Translations under genes and position numbers: made by a program
Assembly: GCA_036346395.1 (NCBI GenBank)
Contig: CM070601.1
Span: 16,365,763-16,429,762, forward strand
Source: Hsuehochloa calcarea
Taxonomy: Eukaryota > Streptophyta > Magnoliopsida > Poales > Poaceae
Reading direction: 5' to 3'
DNA length: 64,000 bases
Shown: positions 26,001-36,209 of the stretch, piece after piece
Layout: each line of letters opens with the position of its first letter
How positions within the stretch are numbered: position 1 is the stretch's first letter
Notes under the pieces: model-generated
The model's input: only the letters and a program-made list of their open reading frames with translations
Told to the model about the DNA's origin: nothing
Database searches by the model: none

Positions 26001-29000
26001 TAGAGGCTAGAAAAGGTTGAGCAGTGAAAATGCTTTGTTATCTCAGCTTAGTTGCACGCTAACGTGTTGCGTGTATATAGCTTGACAGTATGAGCTTGAG
26101 ATATCTTGTGGGTAAAGTTGGGCAACTCTGTAGAGTGCATATTTAATGGTATTCGAATACGCCGTGCTTTCGGTTAATGAAGTTGTGTTCATAGGTGATT
26201 CCAATACATGAGGCATAAATAGAGTTTTTGAGATATTAAGTTGGTAATTGCAATTGTTGAGAAACCCCATGTTGTTATTATTTATTATTATTTTTAAGTT
26301 AAACTGCTTTAACTAAAAATGCATCCTTATATGCTTGTTAAGGTAAACCTTAACCATCCATTGAACTCATTGCATGTAATTATTTAGCTTTTTCCATGTG
26401 TCTTATTGAGTACGGTAGTAGTACTCATTCTTGCAAAATCGGCAAACCATCCACAGAGGAAGCTTGGGAAAATGCCGAGGATCTTGTTGAGTAGGATTTT
26501 GGTGGATCCCCGAATGACAACAACTACTGTTATTAGGTCTCGACCGCACTCAAGCGTGTCTGTGGTTTGAAGTTCTTTTGTCTTGTATTATATTAACTTT
26601 GAGCTTGGATGCCCGTGTCAGTGTTAAAACTGGCTGATAAGCCTTAATATTATGTAATAAAATGTTGGTTTTTGTTGTAATCGAAAACTTGCTTGTGATG
26701 TTGTTTATTTCGCAACTGCGCATCTTGGACGGTTGTGAAGAGTTTGACGGCCCCAAATTTTGGGGGCGTTACATTGAGGCAGTGGCGGGCAGGCGGCACG
26801 CGGTCGAGAGAGCGAGATGGCAGCAGTCAACATATAACGAGGGGCTGAGTGGGTCATCCGTGCTAGTTACTCCCTGAGTAGGCTGTCTGTGCTGCTGGTC
26901 TTGGGAGGGGAGGAAGGAGGGAGGGAGACTGCTGGGTGTGTTAGCGTCAGGCCGGGCTCTAAGCCTCGCTAGACTGTTGTATGCTGAAAATTAGGACACA
27001 AAAATAGTGAGGGGTTTCATTACTATAGGCCCATGTCTCGGGTTGTAGCCCCAGCAGCCCGAGGCCCAGCTCAGCCCTTGAGGTAGTCCATTGGGGAATT
27101 TTTGGTTTAAATGACACTGTTTGCATGCGAAATAGCAAATCTAGCACCCTCGGAGATCAAAGCAAAAAATAGCACCGCAGACTCGTCGGCAGGCAACACG
27201 TGTCCTCATCCATACCACAGGTGTGCGGATGCCCTCGTCCCCTCTCCCGGAGAGCAGACTTCCAACATGTGTCCTCGTCCCCATCTCCTGGAGATGGAAC
27301 TTCCCTCGTCCGTGTTCATATGGAGGGGATTTCTCTGATACTGCTAATTAATTATGATTAAATTGATTATGACTAAATAATTGGGACTAACTAATCACAA
27401 CGAATTAATTATAACTAATTAATAATGACTAACTAACTATGACTACTAATTAATTATGAATAATCAGTTATAACTAAATTAATTATAGCTAATTAAACAC
27501 AACTAAATTAATTAGGGTTAATTAATTTTAACTAATTAATTACAACTAATTAATTACATCCAATTAATTATAACTAAATAATTATGCCTAATTAAATACA
27601 CGGGGTTGATTAATTAATCCTCACTTTGTAATTATTTAATCGTAATTAATTATCCCATCATGTAATTATTTAGTCATGTAATTAACCCCCGTGTAATTAA
27701 TTACATGAGTTTAATTAATTATTCTTTGTCCACGCTACGGTGGGAACTTTCTTTGTACTGCTAGTTAATTAATTAATTATACAAATTTAATTAATTCTTA
27801 ATTTAATTACACAGGGTTTAATTAATCCTTGGTTTATTACGACTGGGCTTCTGAATATTTGAATGTAAATACAATGGGCATTTGGAGGATGTCACTCTTG
27901 AACAGCAGAAGTTTGCTAGTGTCCTCAAGCATATCTGAGTGTTCAGTATAAGGTGCATGCATCCTGCTACTGGCAAGCACAACAATTTATCTGTCAATGC
28001 ATGTCACATCTCTTTTGTTGAAGTCACATCTATCGGAAAGCTTAATTATATACATAACCACCCTATTATTGTGTGATATAATTGAGTCACATCTATCGGA
28101 AAGCTTAATTATATACATAACCACCCTATTATTGTGTGATATAATTGGGCCATGTCTTTAGTTTTGCTGGCTGAATGGGATTGCCCAACTACCGGAAAGT
28201 GAGCATCTAGAAGCCTTTGAACAAAAGATGGAAAACACTTGGGGCTATTTTTAAGACAACTTTGCAACTTGACATCAAATTACTAGTAACATTTCAACAT
28301 CATTTTGAAACTTGCAGTTTTTGCTGCACGTGGCTATTCTGTTTACTTGGTGGCTTGGAGCAAACTCTTTCGTCATTTACAGCCATAATTATATGTTTAC
28401 TGTCTACTGAAGTTGCTAAAGTATGTATTGGTGTGAAGTTGTGGACAAAATTTATTTTTGTTCATTTATGCATAACGTACAATTTAGTTCATGATCTCAT
28501 CATTTTTTCTCTGTAAGCTTCATGCTGTTCTTAGAGTTTCCCTGAAATGCCCATGTACTATCGAGCAAGGATCCAAAAACCGGTTCCGGGGGAAATCTCG
28601 CCGGGCAACCGTAAAAAAACCGGGCATTTACCGGTTTTTCTGGAAAAAAAAATCCGATTGAATTTTGCTTAAAACCAGCCAAAATTCAAAATCAAAATTG
28701 AACTTGCAAAACCCGGGAAAACCAACTGGGATTTTGGATCCCGAACCCACCGGAAAATCCGGTAACCACCAGTAACCGGCTGGTTTTTTCCTTGCTCTCG
28801 AGATACTAATGGAAACAGAAAGAATTAATGATTGCAGAAAAGATCATTGTGTTTTGCTTTTGCACTTTGATTAAAAAGAAGTAAATCCATTACAAATTTT
28901 TCAATAGGTATTACTCCATGTACGGTCATGTTGCTAAACTAGCTGAGGAGATCAAGAAAGGCGCCTCGTCTGTCGAAGGCTTGGAAGTTAAACTATGGCA

Positions 29001-29810
29001 GGTCAGTCTCAGCAACCATGCAACTGTAGTCCAAGAACTATTTTTTTGAACGCCTGTTAGTCCAAGAACTATTGTGTTAAGGAGTCTGAAATGATCACTA
29101 ATTTACAATATTAAAATCTACGGCACATAAATTGTGCCGTGGATACATGCTTTTCGTTCTGTTTCTCCTACAACTTGAAAAACTTACGCATCTTTACTTA
29201 CCATCGGGAAGGTCCCTGAAACCCTCAATGAAGAAGTCCTCGGCAAGATGGGCGCACCTCCAAAGACGGACGCGCCGATCATCACGCCGCAAGAGCTCGC
29301 CGAGGCCGATGGCGTCCTCTTTGGGTTCCCAACAAGGTTCGGCATGATGGCCGCACAGATGAAGGCGTTCTTCGACGCGACCGGCAGCCTGTGGCGGGAG
29401 CAGAGCCTGGCCGGCAAGCCCGCCGGCATCTTCTTCAGCACCGGCACCCAGGGTGGCGGGCAGGAGACCACAGCGTGAGTGATCTTTGCCACATTGCATT
29501 CTTGCACGAATTCAATGCCAGAAAGATAAAAAAATTCACCGTGATGTGACGGCTGACTCGATCGATGATCAGGTTGACGGCGGTGACGCAACTCACGCAC
29601 CACGGGATGGTGTTCGTGCCGGTGGGGTACACGTTCGGCGCAAAGATGTTCGGCATGGAGGAGGTGCAGGGCGGCAGCCCGTACGGCGCGGGCACGTTCG
29701 CCGGGGACGGGTCGAGGTGGCCGACGGAGGTGGAGCTGGAGCACGCCTTCCACCAGGGCAAGTACTTCGCCGGCATCGCCAAGAAGCTCAAGGGCTCCTC
29801 CTCCGCCTGA
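20014..29810 (+). CDS. NAD(P)H:quinone oxidoreductase, WrbA/FQR1 type (four exons)
   Basis: Coding exons 20014-20036, 28908-29001, 29212-29474 and 29573-29810 join in frame to 618 nt, 205 residues, the normal length for this family. FMN-dependent flavodoxin-fold enzymes of this type reduce quinones by two electrons in the cytosol or at the plasma membrane. Arabidopsis FQR1 is the named relative. Visible motifs: MAVNVYVV then YYSMYGH (residues 9-15, FMN phosphate loop), LFGFPTRFGMM (75-85, flavin contact), STGTQGGGQETT (115-126) and THHGMVFVPVGYTFG (135 onward). Introns are GT-AG, with exons split at a Val codon and an Ala codon. No stop or missing residue is seen, so the gene looks functional. 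The acceptor before exon 3 has only a weak pyrimidine tract. The oddity is intron 1, about 8.87 kb and full of transposons. Confidence 0.93.
20745..21515 (-). mobile_element. LINE retrotransposon 3' fragment (zf-RVT domain)
   Basis: Minus-strand frame 21511-21134 matches the C-terminal zinc-binding region that follows the RT of plant L1-type LINEs. It reads KLWVSKFPLKVKIFLCQAY, then a run including RGWQGDANCALCG and EDVNHVFFRCVLAKF. The Cys-x2-Cys with downstream His and Cys is the zf-RVT signature. Sequence down to about 20745 would be the 3' UTR, beginning at a T-rich plus-strand stretch (20749-20756) that fits a decayed poly(A) tail. It is 5'-truncated, as usual for LINEs, and lies antisense within intron 1. 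Confidence 0.82.
23360..23836. repeat. GC-rich repetitive block interrupted by a solo LTR
   Basis: Words such as GAGCGAGGGCGG and TTGGAGGAGG recur: the segment at about 23402-23477 returns in altered form at 23728-23795. The same type of sequence resumes after 26778 (GAGGCAGTGGCGGGC and onward), so the solo LTR was inserted into this block. Large frames on both strands are by-products of G/C bias. Confidence 0.6.
23837..26773 (+). mobile_element. Solo LTR, about 2.94 kb (Gypsy-like), TSD TTGAG
   Basis: It begins TGAAATAACCC and ends GGGGGCGTTACA, with TTGAG on each side (23832-23836 and 26774-26778). Inside, an AT-rich start leads to a GC-rich promoter-like zone with a TATA word (CGGCTATAAAAGCCC near 24236-24250), then a donor-like GGTGAG (about 24366) and a long AT-rich 3' part. 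No interior or second LTR is present. A solo LTR arises when the two LTRs of an element recombine. It lies in sense orientation in intron 1 of the quinone reductase gene. Confidence 0.88.
26994..27220. repeat. Dispersed repeat, copy 1 (partner at 30396-30717)
   Basis: Shared with 30396-30717: AAATAGTGAGGGG, TACTATAGGCCCA, then AGGTAGTCCAT, ACTGTTTGCAT, GAAATAGCAAATCTA, GATCAAAGCAAAAAATAGC and AGGCAACACGTGTCCTCATC. The later copy carries additional sequence. No terminal repeats or coding capacity are seen. Confidence 0.85.
27344..27840. repeat. TAATTA-rich low-complexity tract in intron 1
   Basis: About 500 bases dominated by degenerate repeats of AACTAATTAATTA-like words on both strands. There is no ORF. 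Such A/T tracts resemble matrix-attachment or unwinding regions, but base composition alone cannot show that. Confidence 0.75.
28024..28148. repeat. 63-bp tandem duplication
   Basis: The block starting TCACATCTATCGGAAAGC at 28024 is repeated immediately from 28087, with the same run up to ATTGTGTGATATAATTG. The two copies look identical, so the duplication is recent. Confidence 0.92.
28563..28797. mobile_element. MITE-like inverted-repeat element rich in CCGGTTT/AAACCGG
   Basis: The left end GAGCAAGGATCCAAAAACCGG matches the inverse of the right end (GGTTTTTTCCTTGCTC), giving imperfect 20-bp terminal inverted repeats about 235 bp apart. The interior is full of CCGG-centred short inverted words and has no ORF. 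I could not find a convincing target-site duplication, so the superfamily is open. It sits about 110 bp upstream of exon 2. Confidence 0.6.
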
Positions 29811-30395
29811 ACGTCTCCGTTGCCGACTCGCCATGAAGTTAGCACGCACGCACGCACGCACAGTTGTGAAACATGTACTATATATACATCTCTGCAGACT
29901 GCAGCTCCTGCACTAGATTTGATCAGTGTTCCCTGCTGGTTCTGCAATCTGTTTCTGTGGAACTTAATTCACACGATGCGTGACACGATCAGTGTTATGG
30001 TTTTGATTGAACTGCTTGTAATTTGTAAGGAGTGGATTGTGTGTTTAATGTCATATCATGTAATGTATGTAATCCAGTGATTCCTATCCCAGCATGTTGG
30101 TTACTGAACCTTTTTTTTTTTTGAGAGGATGTTAGTTAACTGAACCGAATAAGCCCTTTTGGTTGTGGTTTCGGCCCACCCGTAGCTACTTCTGGCCTTC
30201 TGGGCCGAAATCGAGGATAACATTCACGTGTCATGTTTCCTTTCGTCGGTCCGGTCTGATAGCCACTGCCCACTGCTTATGGATTACAGCCCAAGCCAGT
30301 GACAACTGACAGTATCGCTTTGCTCGGTTGGCTGCGTCGCAGTCGCGAGAGCATGCTCGTTTAGATGGTTTAGTGTGTGTACACACACACACACA

Positions 30396-30717
30396 CACGA
30401 AAATAGTGAGGGGCTTCGTTACTATAGGCCCACGTCTCATTAAAGGTTTTGTATATACTTCTTTTATATATGAAAACTTTAATGAGGAACTCACTTTAGG
30501 TCATAATCATTATTAGGTAGTCCATCGGGATTTTTATGGTTTAAATAATATCATTTTCATACACACAACACACACACGAAATCTAACATCATCAGCCCTT
30601 GAGATCAAAGCATGACACTGTTTGCATACGAAATAGCAAATCTAACATCATCGGAGATCAAAGCAAAAAATAGCACCGTAGACTCGTCAACAGGCAACAC
30701 GTGTCCTCATCCATATA
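30396..30717. repeat. Dispersed repeat, copy 2 (partner at 26994-27220)
   Basis: Same ordered words as 26994-27220, expanded by about 90 bases including an ACACACAC stretch and a partial internal repeat (AAATCTAACATCATC occurs at about 30579 and again near 30637). The two copies bracket exons 2-4 of the quinone reductase gene in direct orientation. Confidence 0.85.
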
Positions 30718-30748
<31 letters not shown>

Positions 30749-30762
30749 GACACACACACGAG
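30716..30762. repeat. (TG)n/(AC)n microsatellite
   Basis: A run of TG dinucleotides is followed directly by an ACACACAC run, forming a potential hairpin. A shorter (AC)n lies at about 30378-30399. Confidence 0.9.
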
Positions 30763-31949
30763 TGTGATAAGTGGTTAAAATGTATGCTCACATTTTGTAA
30801 AGATCTAACTTTGCTCTAAATTAAACATATGTTGAGAATATATCCATGTGTATGTGTGCACACGTGTGGGCACTGGCAGCACAAGGTTAATTGTCCCATA
30901 ATTGCAAGCTTTGTTCGCAACAGGTCGATGCTTAATATAGTAGGGTGAATGTTTTCACGTGAATAATGTGGTATCTAATTAATTGCTCGGGATCAGCTAG
31001 TCTCCCAAATAGATTTTTTTTATAAAAAGTAAATATATATACTACCATTGATCGTGATCTTGCATGGCCATATCACGAAGTCACTGTGTTTGTGTTTATA
31101 ATAGTGCTTGTTTAGCTTCCCATAAATTAGGTTTGCAGTGTGCAGACGAGGTCTTTTTATATTGCACGGTCTAAATACTTTAAACATATAAATTAGGCAT
31201 CACAAGCTCACAGACCGTAACCAAGCTGCACCTAGCCTGGGCAGCTGGGCTGAAGGTGATCATGGGTCACAACTGCACATAGGCTACGTGCTTGACTAGG
31301 ATGATAGGGTCATCTTTGGTTGATGGCCCAAACGTGTTAAAACCTAAGCAAAACTAAATATTGGCAGAAGGAATATTGTTTGGATCATGGTCAAGTTAAA
31401 TTTTGGTATTACCAATTTTTGATGAGCGATTTCCTCGCCCAAGGATTGCCGTGCGTAATATTGGATATCATTGGTGTTACTAAAATTCCGTAGGCGTTAC
31501 CAAATTTTGGTAGAAAACCAATCAACAACTAATTTTAGTTGGTGTTAGCAATATTTGGTCTGGTTTGCATGGCTGAATGAGTGGGAGCACGTACCATACT
31601 TATAAATTTCATTCTGGTACCAGCTGGAATGGCCGGAGCATGCCTTACCGGCACCCAAACCGCACATCGTAGCCTCAATATTGTATCGGCCTCAATACTG
31701 GTCATTCCGGCCCATTCTGCCATTCTGTACCAGGTAAAATTAATGTGATCACTCGTTTGAATAAACTCGGAAGGCCCAGTCCAATACTACTCATTCAGTA
31801 AGTGAAATTATGCTAGACTATGGTAAAATATATGAAGTTATGAACTCATGTTGTATTATTTAACTACATACGACCTTTGTATTTATGAAGTCATTGAACT
31901 GTATTTCATTTTTGTATTCTATGATAATGTATTTGAAGTAAGATTCCAT

Positions 31950-31956
<7 letters not shown>

Positions 31957-32026
<70 letters not shown>
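31957..32026. repeat. (AT)n microsatellite, about 70 bp
   Basis: An uninterrupted alternating AT run. Length may be affected by assembly or polymorphism. The IYIYIY reading frames across it are artefacts. Confidence 0.95.
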
Positions 32027-32031
<5 letters not shown>

Positions 32032-33784
32032 TCCAGAACGGTACGTCGGAATGGACCGGCACTGACGTATTCTATACCAAAAGGCAAACCGAAATAACCT
32101 CCGGAATAGAATTGACAACTATGGGAGCACCTCTATTGAGCCAGTGGGGCCACCGATAGTAAAGTTAATGAACAATGTTAGGAAACCTTTGTCATAATGG
32201 TTTTGATGGGCAAATACCGAAACCATACATGCATAATGGTTTTAGTACATAAACAGCGCGGTTATTATTGTAAAGAGAGAGTTGACGATGAATGAGAAGA
32301 GCTCCATTCTCTCTCTCACACACACTGCTACGTTGAATGTGTCCACGTGACTGTGTGATTCTTACAATCGATTACGATCACCGAAATCTCAACCAAAAAG
32401 GAGGAAAAAAAATTTGTGGGCCGAAAGTTGCGTGGGGGCATGTGACCCCCGGCTCATCTGGTAGTGAAGCAGGAGCACCGCGTCCTTGAAAACGGACACG
32501 TGATGGAGAGGATGGCCGCATACATCAGTCAGCATGGCCTCCACATATAGAGGAGGACATGACTGAGGGAGACGCTCGCGTTCTCGTTCTCGTTCTCGTT
32601 CTCGCGCGCTGCTACCCCGCTTTGGTACAGTTCTAGAGCAGTTAGCTAGGCACAAGTGCACGCACGCACGCTCTCTACGTAGCTTGCAGATTTCACGGGA
32701 TTCGTATGTTTTGCTTGATCATATGCTTACCAGTTGCTCTTCTTTTTTACAGGGGATGTTTAACGCTGAGGTGATTGAAATTTGCTTACGTACGTGGTAG
32801 TCACTTTTTTTGGGATCTTAGATCCAACGCGCGTACACCTAGACACAAAAGATAATTGGGTGAACTCTACAAAGTACAAAGACAAAAAAAGACCTAATAT
32901 ATACAAAAATAAAATAAACCTAGCTAAGTGAACTCCTGCAAATATATAATTAAACAAATAGAACAAGAAATTACTAGTAACATTTTGCTCAATTTGCATA
33001 TTATCCGGTGCCACAATTTTGGACTAAATGTTGCGAGAAAATTTTATATGACTGTGCCATCGAGGCAAGAGAAGGCAGCGGATACCAAGCCGGGCGCTGG
33101 CATTGATTTATTGATGAAGGCAATAAAAATATACTAATAATTCTCCCTCACAACAATTTTTTATTTACAAATTCTAACTAAAAAGTATATTTTTAAGGTT
33201 TCTCGATTACTTAACTAATCAGAAGTAAAGACTTACGTATATCTTTAATTTTCTGCTTTAGTTAATTAGGCATCTGCAATGGGAGGACAACAGGCTAATG
33301 CGCATGACTATATATATTTTTAAGGTACATGTATCTTTGAGCTACAAATAGTGAGTAATTACAAATTGAATCACCCAACTTGTTGCAGATATTAGGACTA
33401 AAGACATGCGCAGACACGAAGGTAGGGGCGTAGGGGGTGCGCGTTCCGGCCCCTCATGATACGAAATTTTGCATGATCTTACCATTTTAAAACTTCAAGA
33501 AAATTTATTGGTACTAGTATTATTTCGTTCCCTTATCAAATATTATTTCACTGTATGAATGACTTGTCCTCTGTTTAGCTCCACCACTGGACTAGAGGAG
33601 GGGGGATATGTGGACAACGAAAGCACGCTGGTACAACCGGTAAAAAAATAGAGATCATGAGCGCATTTTTTAGGGAGTACTCAATATTCACCTCCCCTTT
33701 ACTGACACGACTACACATTGCTTAACTAGCACACACACATATACCTGCCTAGCTAGCTACATGCTACTACGTACATGTCTGTCT

Positions 33785-35536
33785 CTATCGAAATGTGCCT
33801 CCAAAGGCTGGGTGCCAGAACTCCGGCGCCATCTCTCTGGCCACCGTGTAAGTGCTCGCGACCGGGACGAGGTACAGGCCTCGGCTGCGCAGGTCCTGCT
33901 TGGCCTCGCCACCGTCCTTCGTCTTGTCGGAACCCTATAGTTCATGAGAAAAATGCAATTGATATGTGCAAACAAAACAAATACCGCACATTACAAACTA
34001 AAATGATAGGCAAACTCATTTAATTACATGCATGTAGTACATACCTGTTGGTGCTGTAGCTGCACGGGGCGCCCACACCTCAGGTACGGGGAGCTTAGAG
34101 ACTGCAGATATCAGTTCAGTAGCATATGTACGAGTCGGACAACTTTTGCTATTTGGGAATAAATAGCCCAGAATGATTTAATTAGGGGATACTTACGGCA
34201 ACTTGATCGTGAAGGAACTTGATGTATTCGATGGCCTCGTGAAGAACCGATGCGGTATCCGTCTAAAGCGCGGTTGCGATCGAAAAGGATACAATATTCA
34301 TCAACTTACAGATGAATGAATGAATTATATATAGAGCAACAAGCAGAAGTGAAAGGAAGAGAAATAAGAGAAAACTGAAACGACTAATGCAGAAATTTAA
34401 GAAATTTAAGAAAAGAAAGGCCGGATGGGTACCTTTCCAAAAGGCGAGACCAGTTGCTGGAGCGCAGTGATTCTGTCCCCGAGCTTCTCTTTCCTCACCT
34501 GCGGAGGAGAATCAAAAGCAATCCAAGAACAATCATACTTCAATCGATGCTAGCTTACAAGAATATCTAACTGCCTTGCTTCAAAAAGAACATCTAACTG
34601 AGCTGGCCGGAAAAGATGGCAGAATAAATTGAAAGTGGGGGAAATATCTGATCGATCGGCTAATTGGATCACCGGCCGGCCGGCGCACACCTTGAAAGTC
34701 GGCAACGGAGATGGCTTCGCGATCCGTGGTTTCTTCACTGCCGCAGGCGAGTCAGAAACACTTGTTCTCGTCACCGACGAGCAAGCGTCCTGAACAGGTT
34801 CCGTGTCGGACTGCACATGCAGAAACCGAGTTAGAAGAAACCCTAGCTACCTAGCAGGTAGCAATAGCATCTAGTCATCAAGCTAGTCCATATCATACCT
34901 TGAGGTCCTTCACGGGTTTGGGCTCTAGGGCCTGCAGGAGAAGCTTCGGCGGCTCCGGAGCCGGCCCAAAAAGCCCCGACGGGCTGAAAAAGCCGGGGAA
35001 CTGCTGGTGCTGATGCTGCGCAGACGCCGCCGAGGACTTGAGCAGCTGCGAGGACGCATAGCTACTGGCCGAGCCGGAGTACTGGTTGTCCGCGTACAAG
35101 GACACGCCCTGCGACGACGCTGCTACTGCCGTGCCGTCGGCGTACGGTGCCTGCACGAGAGGAGCCTCTCCGTCGAGCAGGAAGTGGTGGCTCGCGTCGC
35201 CTTGGAGCTGGAGCAGCGCGTTGAAGCTAGAGGTGGACTCGGCTGCTGCTGCTTTCCCGCCCCTACTAGCCATGCATGGAAGAACCAAGATATATACATA
35301 CGGAGGTTAGCTTGGTGTAAAAGATTATAGCTAATCTTGATTTCTACTTACGTGAAGGCTTGCGTCCAATCCATGTGTGGATCAGCAAGGAAGGAGGACG
35401 AGGAGGCGGCAGCGTCAGATAAACAAGGCTGGAAATTCATCGAAGTACTACTAGCTTCGGACTCGGCGGCCGGCGCCGTCGAGCAAGTCGACGCGTCGCC
35501 GCCGGTGCGTGCAGAATTCCACCACTCCTCTGCCAT
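33785..35536 (-). CDS. bHLH transcription factor, atypical basic region (bHLH110/112/68-like), seven exons
   Basis: Minus-strand exons 35352-35536, 34899-35262, 34691-34810, 34433-34498, 34197-34262, 34045-34101 and 33785-33934 join in frame to 1008 nt, 335 residues. All introns are GT-AG. The N-terminal half is Ser/Ala/Gln-rich (MAEEWWNSAR, SSTSMNFQPC, HMDWTQAF), a likely activation region. The bHLH runs from about residue 209: KKPR, PSPLPTFK, then helix 1 VRKEKLGDRITALQQLVSPF (224-243), loop, and helix 2 SVLHEAIEYIKFLHDQVA (250-267), followed by SPYL. Exon breaks at TFK/VRKEK, FGK/TDTA and QVA/SLSS are the conserved ones of this clade. The basic region lacks the His-Glu-Arg triad for E-box contact, a known feature of this subgroup. 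The C-terminus contains GLYLVPVAST and ends GGTFR. It should act in the nucleus as a dimer. No lesions are seen. Confidence 0.93.
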
Positions 35537-35599
35537 GGGGAGTTAGCTAGCCAGATCGACTCGACGCCAAGGCTTTGGTGTAGTGGAATAATCTGAGAT

Positions 35600-35607
35600 G
35601 TATATAT
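35600..35607 (-). promoter_or_regulatory. Probable TATA box of the bHLH gene
   Basis: TATATATG on the plus strand (CATATATA on the minus), 64-71 bases upstream of the ATG at 35536, in the correct position for a short 5' UTR. No stronger TATA word lies nearer. Confidence 0.5.
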
Positions 35608-35872
35608 GCCAAGTAGCGAGGAATTCGGCCGTTATTGGCCGGACGGTGGACTTGTGGGCTTCTGAAGGGCCCAGGGGGGTTCTGACTTGTGAGTTCTGAC
35701 CTTTGGATTGGGGTGGCTAGCTAGTTTATGGTCGTCAGGGCCTCGCCTTGTGTTGATTAGATTAGTATATCTAGCTAGTCCTGTACGCATACAATCATGC
35801 GGCTCGTGCAGTAGTCAAGCACAAGCACGAGCACCGCGTCCTTGAACAGTGCGGCTAGATAAATCTTTTGAC

Positions 35873-36083
35873 TGTTAGACTAAAAATAACCTTGACTAGA
35901 GGATTGAAACTAAAAAGAAACAGGATGTGATATGTAGTAATTGCAACACTCAATACGATGAAGATGCCATTCACTTGATCTGAAGCACTAGATGGTCAAG
36001 CGCTTAATCTATCTGGATTAGGTTTTTTCCAGCAAGAGGCAAGTTAAAATTCTCCAACTACAGATGGGTATGGCATGTGTTAT
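35873..36083 (-). repeat. Truncated Copia LTR (same family as 54671-55285)
   Basis: Shared words with 54671 onward: TGTTAGAC, AAAAATAA, TTGACTAGA, GATTGAAACTAAAA, TTGATCTGAAGCA, CTAGATGG/GTAGATGG, AATTCTCCAACTACAGATGG and GGTATGGCATGTGTTA. It corresponds to the 3' portion of the LTR in the minus sense, with an internal deletion, and breaks off at 36083. The 5-bp flank TTGAC has no partner that I can find. Confidence 0.82.
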
Positions 36084-36168
36084 CTTTCTCGGTTTGCGAT
36101 ACGTTTTAAAACAATAATCATGTCTTTTGCACCCTCCATCAACAACCAGTGGAGTTAAAAAACTCGAT

Positions 36169-36196
36169 CACTACGGTATTGAAAACTCACAGACGG
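36169..36196 (+). other. Candidate left terminus of the CACTA region
   Basis: CACTACGGTATTG followed by CTCACAGACGGTA. It starts with CACTA and soon shows the CACAGACGGT subterminal word, so it resembles the clean right end (51520-51549) but with many differences. Its 3-bp flank (GAT) does not equal the right flank (ATG). It may be a diverged end or the end of a related element. Confidence 0.4.
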
Positions 36197-36209
36197 TACG
36201 CCGCGCCCC

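Larger units (their letters stand above)
20037..28907 (+). other. Intron 1 of the quinone reductase gene, 8.9 kb, transposon-filled
   Basis: Donor GTAAGC at 20037, acceptor ATAG at 28907. It holds a minus-strand LINE tail, unassigned AT-rich DNA (about 21520-23350), a GC-rich repetitive block split by a solo LTR (23360-23836 and 26779-26950), one half of a dispersed repeat pair (26994-27220), a TAATTA-rich tract, a 63-bp tandem duplication and a MITE-like element. The reading frame of the gene is unaffected. Confidence 0.85.
29811..33784. other. Intergenic region between the quinone reductase and bHLH genes
   Basis: The 3' UTR of the quinone reductase gene occupies the first few hundred bases. 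After that I see a poly-T/TTTTGA patch (30110), dinucleotide repeats, the second dispersed repeat copy (30396-30717), short unassigned repeat-like words (31390-31760) and the long (AT)n run. A (TTCTCG) hexamer run lies at about 32576-32606. No further coding sequence is supported. The last 200 bases before 33785 would contain the bHLH 3' UTR, which is read from the minus strand. Confidence 0.55.
35537..36168. other. bHLH upstream region and truncated Copia LTR
   Basis: The first 330 bases are the 5' flank of the bHLH gene. At 35873-36083 lies a partial LTR matching 54671 to about 54907, and 36084-36168 is unassigned. No ORF is supported. Confidence 0.6.

Noticed and set aside
31848..32159. 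Frames reading IYIYIY across the AT run
   Set aside because: Artefact of a dinucleotide repeat.
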